DNA of 64,000 nt from Verrucomicrobiales bacterium (GTDB lineage Bacteria; Verrucomicrobiota; Verrucomicrobiia; Verrucomicrobiales; DEV007), in assembly GCA_016795505.1 (NCBI GenBank), contig JAEUHH010000103.1:1-64000 (forward strand), given 5' to 3'. The position numbers and the translations under genes were made by a program. Shown here piece after piece: positions 41,717 through 49,500 of the stretch. The notes beneath the pieces were generated by a model that had not been told where the DNA came from, did no database searches, and saw only the letters and a program-made list of their open reading frames with translations. Each line of letters opens with the position of its first letter. Positions within the stretch are counted from its first letter, which is position 1.

Positions 41717-43987
41717 TCAGCCGGGCTGGCCGGAGAGGCGGCGGCTCAGGTCGCGCAGGGCCTCGAGGATGTCGATGGGGGTGGCTGGGATGGGCAGTTC
41801 GACTTCGACAGTGGGATCGACGGGGGTGCCGAAGGCGCGGATGGCTTCGCGGACGGCCTCGCGGGCGGCGGCGGCGAGGAAGACGGCCCCTTCGGCCCCG
41901 CTGGCGGCGGCGAATTCGGCCGGTTGCCGGGGCGAGGCGAGCAGACCGACGCTGAGTTGCAGCGGGGCATCGCCAAAGCCGGGCAGCAGGTAGTTTTCTC
42001 CGCCGGTTTGCCGCGGGAGGCCATCGGAGGTCCAGGAGACGGATTCGCTGAGCATCCAGCCGAGCCCCATCTGGAGGGCGCGGCCGATCTGGGCGCGCTC
42101 CTGAGGGCCGCCGGCGGCATTGCTGCCCTGGTGGACCAGGTCGGCACGGAGGAGTTGGATTTCGCCGGTGAACGCATCGAGTTGCACCTCGATGGCGGCG
42201 GCTCCGCAGACGAAGCCGGAGAAAGGCCAGCCGGCGCCGACTTCGCGGTCCCACCAGAGGTTCGGGGTACGATGAAAGCCGGTCGCGGTGAGGAGGATGC
42301 GGCGGCGCCAGGCAGCTTCGGCCAATTGGGCAAAGGGGATGCGGTGATTCGACCGCCCGCCGGCCGTGACGAAGCTGTCGGCAAAGCGGATGGTATCGGC
42401 GTCGATGTCGGTGGCGCCGGTGCTGGCCAGAACTTGGACGGCAACAGGGCGGAGCCGGCTTTTCAGGGCCTCGCAGGCATCGGCCACGGCGCGGCGCATC
42501 AGGCCGACGGCGTCGATTCCGAGCCGCGGGGTGAGGTGGGGCGTGGTGTGGAGATCTCCACAGGTGACGCTGACGCGGTCGGGGCTGAGCCCAAGCTGCT
42601 GGGCAGCTTCCTCGCCCACGCGGCGGGCGAGACCGTCACCGGCATCCTGACAGCCGGCCCAGACGCAGACGGAGCCGTCGACGAGGATCTGGACCTGCAC
42701 CATGGCCTGGTTGCGCTCGGCACGGGGATCGCCGAAGCCGAATTTCATGGGCACGACGCCGAGGCCGCGTTTGTAGCAGGGATTGCCGGCATTCCACTGC
42801 TCGATGGCCTGGCGGCGGGCGGAAATCTCAGCGCGGCGGAGGAGGTCATTCCAGGCGCGCTGCAAGGGATCGCAATCAACGGGCTGGCCGTAGGGGGTGG
42901 AGTGGCGGTTTTCGGATTCGCGGTAGAGATTGAGTCCGCGGATGGCCTCGAGGGGTTTTCCCAGATGATGGGCGATGCGGGTGAGGATCTCCTCCATGAT
43001 CAGAGATCCCTGGGCGGATCCCTCGGCTGGCAGGGCGTGGCCGGTGAGGTGATGGGTGCGGCAAAGGCGGCCCGAGGCGCGGAAGTCGGGCACGTAGTAG
43101 GCGCCGTCGGCATGCAGCAGAGCGAGGTCGAGCGACGTTTCGGAATCGCCGATCTCATGCCCGCCATCCATGGCGAGGCGGATGTCGACGGCCTCGAGCC
43201 GGCCTTCGTCGGAGAAACCGGCCTGAAAATCGGCCCGGACGGCATGGCGACGGGGAGTGAGGGCCAGATCGAGCTCGCGGGGAATGACCAGCGAGACCGG
43301 ACGACCGGTGCGGCGGGCGGCCAGCGAGGCCAGCACGGCGACATGAGCAGACTCGGCCTGGCGTCCGCCGGACAGCGAGGCCAGCGGCGGCGACTGGACA
43401 TCGATGCGGCTCTCGGGCTCCGCCAGAGCGGTCGCGACAGCGGCGCGAACCCGCGAGGGCAACTCAGCCGTCGTCTCAACGGTCAGCCGTCCATCGTCTC
43501 CGGGATTGGCGAGGGCGGAGACGGGCCTCTCCGACAAGGGAAGCTGGCTGCCGATCTCAAGAGCACCCGTGAGTCGGCGGCTGGCTTTGGCCAACGCCGC
43601 GGTGGCATCGCCGCGCGCGATGGTCACCGCCTCGGTGAGGTAGCTCTGCATGGCGAGCGCGTGGTCGAGATCGGCGGTGGCGGGCAGGGGATGGTAGGCC
43701 ACCTCGATCAGGGCGGCGGCGGCAGCGGCGGCTTCTTCCGTCTCCGCGACGACGAGCGCGACCGGCTGGCCGTGGTAGCGGACGGCATCCGCCGCGAGGA
43801 TGGCCTCGTCGGGTCGCAGAGGGCGGAGTCGGTTGCGGACGCCGAGGTCGCTGGCGAGCATCACCAACACGGTGCCGGGATGGCTCCGCGCGGCATCGGC
43901 CTGAATCGAGCCGATGGAGGCGGCGGCGTGAGGTGAGGTGACGAGCCGGGCGTGGAGCGGGAGGGAATCTGGGGCGTGGGATTTCAA
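41717..43987 (-). CDS. Xanthine dehydrogenase-like large (molybdopterin) subunit with decayed cofactor motifs
   Basis: A 756-residue protein with the two-domain architecture of XdhB/aldehyde oxidase large subunits (N-terminal hammerhead-like region, LRPDEAILAADAVRYHGQPVALVVAET). Many Moco-site motifs are altered. The GQxHFYLE motif appears as GSQLPLSERP (146-155). The GGGFGGKE motif appears as LASLSGGRQAES (202-213). The AFRGFGxPQ motif appears as HALPAEGSAQG (317-327). The GxEMGQGLxTK region appears as AGCQDAGDGLARR. A GAEG near residue 707 may keep the catalytic glutamate. The frame is intact over its full length, so a non-enzymatic or altered role is possible. It is the downstream partner of the small subunit by 51 bp. 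Confidence 0.75.
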   Translation of the reverse strand: MKSHAPDSLPLHARLVTSPHAAASIGSIQADAARSHPGTVLVMLASDLGVRNRLRPLRPDEAILAADAVRYHGQPVALVVAETEEAAAAAAALIEVAYHPLPATADLDHALAMQSYLTEAVTIARGDATAALAKASRRLTGALEIGSQLPLSERPVSALANPGDDGRLTVETTAELPSRVRAAVATALAEPESRIDVQSPPLASLSGGRQAESAHVAVLASLAARRTGRPVSLVIPRELDLALTPRRHAVRADFQAGFSDEGRLEAVDIRLAMDGGHEIGDSETSLDLALLHADGAYYVPDFRASGRLCRTHHLTGHALPAEGSAQGSLIMEEILTRIAHHLGKPLEAIRGLNLYRESENRHSTPYGQPVDCDPLQRAWNDLLRRAEISARRQAIEQWNAGNPCYKRGLGVVPMKFGFGDPRAERNQAMVQVQILVDGSVCVWAGCQDAGDGLARRVGEEAAQQLGLSPDRVSVTCGDLHTTPHLTPRLGIDAVGLMRRAVADACEALKSRLRPVAVQVLASTGATDIDADTIRFADSFVTAGGRSNHRIPFAQLAEAAWRRRILLTATGFHRTPNLWWDREVGAGWPFSGFVCGAAAIEVQLDAFTGEIQLLRADLVHQGSNAAGGPQERAQIGRALQMGLGWMLSESVSWTSDGLPRQTGGENYLLPGFGDAPLQLSVGLLASPRQPAEFAAASGAEGAVFLAAAAREAVREAIRAFGTPVDPTVEVELPIPATPIDILEALRDLSRRLSGQPG

Positions 43988-44038
43988 ATCTGGGGGGAAA
44001 CGCGGGAAAATCGGGAAATCGGCGGTGACTTCGGGCCG

Positions 44039-45607
44039 TCAGGGCTGAGCGGCAGCGGGCGGAAGGCGTTTGGGGGCGAGGTAGTCGCCGACCACGCCGA
44101 GCGGAGCGGCCGGGCGGCCCGGTGTGGCATGTTGATAGAAAAACTTCTGTAACAAGGTGATGATGAGCTGGCGACGGTATTCCTTTTCCCGGTCGGTGGG
44201 CGCAGGGGCTCCGCCTGTGGTCGACGCTGCGCCTTCGATCTCCTGACTGACCCGGCCGAGGATGCCGATGATGGTTTCCTCCGACCAGAATCGACCGATG
44301 AGGGCCTTTTCGGCCTCGCGGGCGCGGAGGGGGCGGTCGCCGATGCCAGCGTAGGCCAGAATGGCCTGGGTGATGCGGGTATTGACGTCGAGTTCCACTG
44401 CAAAGGCCGCCGAGAGGGTCGCCGGGGCATCGGTGCGCCGAGGAGACGCCAGATAGGTGTCGCACAGCCGGAGCACGCCGCCGCCACGGGAGGCGAGACT
44501 TTCGCGGGTGAACTTCGGCAGCACGAGGTGGGCGATGACTTCGCCCGGGCGGAGATTGGTGCGGCCCTGGCCTTCGAAAAAGCGGGAGACCGGGATGTCG
44601 CGCTCGCCGTCGTGTGAAACGACGCGCACCACGGCATCCAGCGCGATGATGGAAGGAGCCAGCGGGTCGTCCAGGCGGGCGCTGGCCAGACAGCCACCCA
44701 GAGTGGCCCGGTTGCGATGCGGACGGGTGCCAAGACGCCGGATGACTTTCGCGAGCAGCGGACAGGCGTCGCCGAGGCGCTCGCCGAGTCCGGTCAGGGT
44801 GACGGCCGAGCCGACGAGCCAGCGGTCGTTTTCTTCAAACACGGTCCGGAGGTCCGGCACGCCATCGGTGGCGATGAGGCAGTTCGCCGCGGCCAGGTCT
44901 GCCGATGAGCGGCCGTGAGCCAGGCCGGCGGAGCCGCCAATGAGGAGGGCTTTGGGAAACTGGGAAAGCAGCCGGGTGAGGTCCACCAGCGTGTGCGGGC
45001 GATAAAAGCGGCGTTTGCCCGAATCGACGTAGCTGAATTCCTCGCTGTCGGGCCAGACTCCGGAAAGGGCGCTCGCGAAGGGCTCCACCGGGGCCGCGCG
45101 GCGGGGAGCGGGCAGGATGGACTGGGCGAGATCCCGCAGACCGCCGTAGTGGATGGAGCGCGAGAGGCAGCCGTCAAAGTGGTCAGTGATCTGCCCCGGC
45201 CGCGACCATTCCGGCCGGTGCCAGGCCTCGATGAGAGCGGTGATGACCTGGGCGCGGGCTTTCCACGAGGTGGCGACATCCGGCTGGGCATTGAGCAAAT
45301 CGAGAGCGGGGTGCGAACGACCCCGTTGGGCAGCGAGGGCGAGGCCCTCCGCCGACCAGAATCGCCGTCCGGCAACGGTGGGCAGCAAAAGGAGCGAGGC
45401 ATCGACGGACCGAAGCGCCGGTCGCCCCTGCGGATCGACGTCAAGCAGGAGCAGCGGCGCGCCACCGAGAGCGGATTCGGCTTGGGCAAAACGCCGCTCC
45501 CGGCCATAGCCCTGTCGGTCGAGATAATCGGCCAGGGTGGTGAAAACTGGCTCTCCCGCCACCCGGATGGTCTCTCCGTCGAGATCAAACGTGTAACTGC
45601 TCTGCAT
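44039..45607 (-). CDS. Xanthine dehydrogenase-like small (FeS/FAD) subunit lacking FeS cysteines
   Basis: A 522-residue XdhA-like protein. The fold order is preserved: a ferredoxin-like region (TFDLDGETIRVAGEPVFTTLADYL), a helical domain, then an FAD-binding domain (YRPHTLVDLTRLLSQFP, LLIGGSAGLAHG, VGSAVTLTGLGERL, RNRATLGGCLASA) and a CO-dehydrogenase flavoprotein C-terminal domain. In the first 240 residues there is only one cysteine (C147), whereas the two [2Fe-2S] clusters of the family need eight. The GNLCRCTGY site reads DGCLSRSIHYGG. Electron transfer through FeS clusters therefore looks impossible. The TGG-type FAD motif is also changed to GGSAG. The ATG is at 45607. Confidence 0.8.
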   Translation of the reverse strand: MQSSYTFDLDGETIRVAGEPVFTTLADYLDRQGYGRERRFAQAESALGGAPLLLLDVDPQGRPALRSVDASLLLLPTVAGRRFWSAEGLALAAQRGRSHPALDLLNAQPDVATSWKARAQVITALIEAWHRPEWSRPGQITDHFDGCLSRSIHYGGLRDLAQSILPAPRRAAPVEPFASALSGVWPDSEEFSYVDSGKRRFYRPHTLVDLTRLLSQFPKALLIGGSAGLAHGRSSADLAAANCLIATDGVPDLRTVFEENDRWLVGSAVTLTGLGERLGDACPLLAKVIRRLGTRPHRNRATLGGCLASARLDDPLAPSIIALDAVVRVVSHDGERDIPVSRFFEGQGRTNLRPGEVIAHLVLPKFTRESLASRGGGVLRLCDTYLASPRRTDAPATLSAAFAVELDVNTRITQAILAYAGIGDRPLRAREAEKALIGRFWSEETIIGILGRVSQEIEGAASTTGGAPAPTDREKEYRRQLIITLLQKFFYQHATPGRPAAPLGVVGDYLAPKRLPPAAAQP

Positions 45608-45792
45608 GCCGGCGAAAAACGGGAGTAGGGGGCTAAAAATGAGAGAAAAGCGGAAAACCGGGACGAAGTCGAGACAGTAGCATGCGGGTGACGGTCCTGC
45701 TTGTAGGAAAATTCCGACGGCGTGCCTTCAAAGGGGCCATCGGGGCGCGGATCGACCCTTGCCGGGGGCGGGAAGGCCGCTAGACTCATCGG

Positions 45793-47178
45793 GTGAAACG
45801 GAAGCTTTTTCTCACTCTGATCATTCTGGGCGTGCTACTGGTCGCGGGCGTCTGGATTGGCTGGCGGGTCACGGTCGGCTATCTGACACCGGATTTTCTG
45901 GTCGCCCAGATCGAGCGGAAGTGGCATTGCCGCGCCCACATCGACGCCGTCACGGTCCGGATGACGGGAACGGCGGCGGTCGAACTGACCGGGCTGGCCC
46001 TGGCACCGCGGGATGAACATGCCGGGCAGGGCAAGCCGCTGGCGGAGCGCCCCGCTCTGGAAGCCGGAGCCGCGCCGCTGCGCTGCGAATCGGTGTCCCT
46101 CGAAATCCGCCCCGCGGAACTGATCCAGCGCAAGGTGAACATCCAGCGCCTGACCATCGCCGGGCTGGCGGTAGATACGGCGATCGACCGGAATGGCGAT
46201 GCCACGGTCGAGCGCCTCTTCGATCCGCTGCCGGCCGCCCATCCGGCGGGAGACGAGACCGTGAGCGCGATGGCCGCAGCTGGCGCGGAGATGGAAGCCG
46301 GCACCTTTTCCACGGTCGCCGACCGGGTCGAGGTGAAAGGCGGGCAGGCGAGCTTTTTGGTCGAAGCCAGCGGCACGATCATTCGGCTGGACGGGTTGGA
46401 ACTGGCCCTGACGGAGATCGATGTCGATCCGGCGGAGCCTGCCGCTCATAACCGGGCACGGTTCCAGTTTTCCAGTGAACTGATCGTCGCGCCGCCGTCG
46501 TCCGATCAGGCGGAAACGGCCGAGCACCTGCGCGGGCGCGTGTCCGGCTCGGGCGAGGCGGCGCCGCTCAATGTTACCACGGGGCGGATGGATCCGGCCT
46601 GGACTTGCGATCTGACCCTGCATCAGGGCACGCAGATCAACACCTTTCCGGTCATCGACCGGCTCCAGAAACTTCTGGAGGGCATTGACACCGCGGGAGT
46701 GGATCTGAAGGATCTCAACATCCGCGGCACGCTGCTGGCCGACGCCAATACCCGGGTGGCTCATGCAGGTGGTCGTTATCTGATCGAACAGCCGCTGCAA
46801 CTGGCGCTGCCTGACACCCAACTGGTCCTCAACGACGGGTCCTGGCTCCACACCGGCACCAACCAGCACGAGATCCGCGGGCAGGTCGTCGCCTCCGAGG
46901 TGTTGACGCGGAAAATCGAGGGAAAGGTCGACGCGTATTTAAAAAAGAAAGCCCGCGGACTGCCCGCCGAGAGCCTGCGGCAGTTGGTGCTGGGGCCGGT
47001 GACGAAGGACGGCCGTCTCGCCCTCGAATTCACCTCCAGTGGCGATCTCGCCAAGCCCAAGGCCGACATCGTGACGCCGTTGGGCAATCTCTCCGAGGTC
47101 ATCGACACCGGCAAGGAGACGATCAAGACCCTGGAAGAGGTCGGGAAAAGCCTGCTGAAAGGGCTTTTCGGGAACTGA
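45793..47178 (+). CDS. AsmA-like membrane-anchored protein
   Basis: A 461-residue protein from a GTG start. One N-terminal membrane segment (LFLTLIILGVLLVAGVWIGW) is followed by a long beta-rich periplasmic-type region (GYLTPDFLVAQIERKWHCRAHIDAVTVR, then VNIQRLTIAGLAVDTAIDRNGD). The N-terminal layout resembles AsmA/DUF748 proteins, which are linked to outer-membrane lipid and envelope maintenance. The C-terminus ends in an amphipathic helix (IKTLEEVGKSLLKGLFG). It is divergent from the XdhA-like gene. The family call is by general pattern. Confidence 0.55.
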   Translation: MKRKLFLTLIILGVLLVAGVWIGWRVTVGYLTPDFLVAQIERKWHCRAHIDAVTVRMTGTAAVELTGLALAPRDEHAGQGKPLAERPALEAGAAPLRCESVSLEIRPAELIQRKVNIQRLTIAGLAVDTAIDRNGDATVERLFDPLPAAHPAGDETVSAMAAAGAEMEAGTFSTVADRVEVKGGQASFLVEASGTIIRLDGLELALTEIDVDPAEPAAHNRARFQFSSELIVAPPSSDQAETAEHLRGRVSGSGEAAPLNVTTGRMDPAWTCDLTLHQGTQINTFPVIDRLQKLLEGIDTAGVDLKDLNIRGTLLADANTRVAHAGGRYLIEQPLQLALPDTQLVLNDGSWLHTGTNQHEIRGQVVASEVLTRKIEGKVDAYLKKKARGLPAESLRQLVLGPVTKDGRLALEFTSSGDLAKPKADIVTPLGNLSEVIDTGKETIKTLEEVGKSLLKGLFGN

Positions 47179-47227
47179 TGCCAAGCCGGGGCATCCCGGA
47201 AAAGCCGGCCAAGCCAAAGGCTGCGGA

Positions 47228-48283
47228 TCAGGCGACCTGCGCCGCAAAGTCATCCGCTTCGCCGGTCTCGGCTTCGTGGGCGAGACGCTCGATGTATTCC
47301 TCGACCGGGAAGGCGCGATCTTCCAGCAGGCACTGTGACAGCCAGCCATCGAGCAGGGCGAAGTCGTCCTGCTTGCCGCGCTGATCCACCACATGCTGCC
47401 AGTCGAAGCGATCCATAACCCGCGACGAGGAGATGCGGCGCAACCGGAACAGGCTTTGGATGGCCTCGAACTCGCGGGGAATGAGATTGGCGATCGAAGC
47501 CGGCTCGGGCAGGTCGTCGATGACATCCGCATCCATGCCGAAAGTGGTGACGCCAACGCCGAAACGGGCGGCGAACTGGCGGATCTCCTCGACGAGGTGC
47601 TCGTCATCGATGGGACCGGCGACCATGAGTTCGCCCGAATTGGCCCAGCCGGAAGTGCTGAGGCATTGGAACAGGTCTTCACGCAGGCTGGTGTAGTCCA
47701 TCTCCAGCTTCAGTTTCACGGCGATCATGCGGAAAGGGGCATCGCCGAGCCGGCGGCGCACTTCCAACTGATCGGGACGCAGGGAAAAGCCGCCATCCTC
47801 GCTCACTTCGCCGACGAGCCACTCCACAGCGATCATGTCCGGGAAGCGCCAGCGGTTGGCCGAGGCATACTGGTCGGAAAAGGAACGCTCGAACGCCATC
47901 GGGAAACGGTGGATCGACTCGAAGTAGCGGCTCACCACGGCGCGGAATTTGTTGGCCCGGGCGATGGCGAGGTCCTGGCTGCCGCCGTGGGACGGATCCT
48001 CGCCCAGCAGGGCCTGGCTGGCACCGAGCAGGTTCCGCGCGCTGTTCAGCGAGTGGATGGTGGTGGAGCGCAGGTAGTAGCCTTGGCCCTGTTCCACCTT
48101 TGCGATCGGCGACGACGGGTCGCACGACATGATCGAGAAATGGTAGCGCAGCGTGGCGTCGCTGTAGCCTTGCTTGAGCCGGTATTTGACCAGTTCGATG
48201 AGTTCGGTGCCCTTGATGGCCTGAGCCGGATTGCGGGGCAGGATGCTGGGCAGAATATCCTTGAGTTGGTCGCGAAGGTTCAT
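47228..48283 (-). CDS. HrgA-like protein (COG2958 type) with N-terminal winged helix
   Basis: A 351-residue protein. Residues ~1-75 look like a HARE-HTH/winged-helix domain (AIKGTELIELVKYRLKQGYSDATLRYHFSIM). The C-terminal half resembles HrgA/COG2958 proteins: FPDMIAVEWLVGEV, MIAVKLKLEMDYTSLREDLFQCLSTSGWANSGELMVAG and RFGVGVTTFG, which in that group sit near restriction-type systems. The second lysine-containing strand (AVKLKLE) could be a remnant of a PD-(D/E)xK fold. No methylase or nuclease is adjacent here, so the role is unknown. It converges with the AsmA-like gene. Confidence 0.5.
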   Translation of the reverse strand: MNLRDQLKDILPSILPRNPAQAIKGTELIELVKYRLKQGYSDATLRYHFSIMSCDPSSPIAKVEQGQGYYLRSTTIHSLNSARNLLGASQALLGEDPSHGGSQDLAIARANKFRAVVSRYFESIHRFPMAFERSFSDQYASANRWRFPDMIAVEWLVGEVSEDGGFSLRPDQLEVRRRLGDAPFRMIAVKLKLEMDYTSLREDLFQCLSTSGWANSGELMVAGPIDDEHLVEEIRQFAARFGVGVTTFGMDADVIDDLPEPASIANLIPREFEAIQSLFRLRRISSSRVMDRFDWQHVVDQRGKQDDFALLDGWLSQCLLEDRAFPVEEYIERLAHEAETGEADDFAAQVA

Positions 48284-48449
48284 AGGGACGGAAGACGCAA
48301 GATTGAGCAGGGGATGGGGATGGGGTCAAGCGGGAAGGGTGCCCGATAGAAGCATTTTTTTGCGCCCGAAACGGGAGTTTCGACAAGGACTCAAACCGCC
48401 ATAACTGGCCGGATTCTCTGCGAAAAAATCCGCTAACGGAAAAGCTCGC

Positions 48450-49430
48450 TCACTCCGCGGCGGCTTTGGCCAGGGGAATCACAGTGTCGTAGAGCCAGGC
48501 GATGACTTTCGTCTTTTCGGTCTCGGGAAAGGCGTGGCCGACATCTTCCATCGGCGATTCGACCACCTCCATGCCAGCCCGCCGGGCGCGGCGCACCACT
48601 TCCTCGGAATTGGGGGCGTTGGGCGACTTCGTTCCCCAGGCGACGTAGCAGTGCTTGCCCTTGGCGTCGCGATAGCGGCTGGGCAACGCGCCCCCGCCAT
48701 CGATCAAAAAATAGGCGCTGAAAAAGCGGGTGAATTCCTCCTCGCCGAGCACACCGTCGATGGCGTGTCCGCCATTGCTGAAGCCCCCGATGACCCGGAG
48801 CCGCGGGTCGAGATTCGGCACCGCCTCGGTCAGTTTTTCCAGCATCGGCTTCCAGTATTTCCAGACATTCTCGAAGTCGCCCACCATGTTGGCCTGCGCG
48901 GGGTTGCGACCGTTGTCGGGATAGGGCAGGGCGGCGCAGACAAATTCTCCGCGGGTCAGTCCGACTGCCGCGCCGGGTTCGTTACCGCCGTCGCCACCGC
49001 CGAGGAAAATCATGAGGGGCGCCGGCTTGGCCGGATCATAGCCGTCGGGGATGCGAACCTTGAAGGCGGCGGGCTGGCCGCGGAAATCCTTCGGCAGATC
49101 GGGAAACTCAAAGGTCAGCGTCTCTCCCGGCTTGGGCGTTTTGGCGGCGAGGGTGGTCCGGCGTTCTTCGGCCCATTTGGCGACATACTCGCGATCGGCT
49201 GGCGAAAGCCGCTCCAGGGGCAGGGCGAACTCGCCACCGGCCTTGCGCCGGATCTTGGCTTGATCGGCCGTGACTTCGATGAGCTCCGCCTCGATCTGCC
49301 GGCCCTGCACATCCGTGAAGACACGCACCTCGGCCATCAGCGAAGGGACCGACGCCCCTGCTGACACCGCCAGCAACGCGGCGATGAATCGGCAGCGGGA
49401 TTTTTGAAAGACAGATGCGGGAACCTTCAT
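48450..49430 (-). CDS. Exported esterase with SHD1 domain
   Basis: A 326-residue exported protein. The start at 49430 gives MKVPASVFQKSRCRFIAALL, a signal peptide ending MAEV. Residues ~33-85 form an SLA1-homology (SHD1) domain (VRVFTDVQGRQIEAELIEVT, then LPLERLSPADREYVAKWAE), a hallmark of PVC exported proteins. The rest is an alpha/beta hydrolase: PLMIFLGGGDGGN, the nucleophile elbow GGFSNGGH, and a late DVGHAFPE with the histidine. This resembles PHB-depolymerase/dienelactone-hydrolase-like esterases. Confidence 0.75.
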   Translation of the reverse strand: MKVPASVFQKSRCRFIAALLAVSAGASVPSLMAEVRVFTDVQGRQIEAELIEVTADQAKIRRKAGGEFALPLERLSPADREYVAKWAEERRTTLAAKTPKPGETLTFEFPDLPKDFRGQPAAFKVRIPDGYDPAKPAPLMIFLGGGDGGNEPGAAVGLTRGEFVCAALPYPDNGRNPAQANMVGDFENVWKYWKPMLEKLTEAVPNLDPRLRVIGGFSNGGHAIDGVLGEEEFTRFFSAYFLIDGGGALPSRYRDAKGKHCYVAWGTKSPNAPNSEEVVRRARRAGMEVVESPMEDVGHAFPETEKTKVIAWLYDTVIPLAKAAAE

Positions 49431-49500
49431 CCCGAACTCCCTATCAAAAATCCCGGTTCCGTGAAACAGGAAAATGCGGTCTGAAGCCACCGCGGCCGCG

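Noticed and set aside
45608-45792. Hidden gene between the XdhA-like and AsmA-like genes
   Set aside because: The ORF on the - strand here is a shadow extending over the XdhA-like gene in another frame. The gap is better read as divergent promoters.
48424-48440. Terminator after the SHD1 esterase gene
   Set aside because: The stem is only four base pairs (TCCG/CGGA), too weak to call, although a T-run follows on the - strand.
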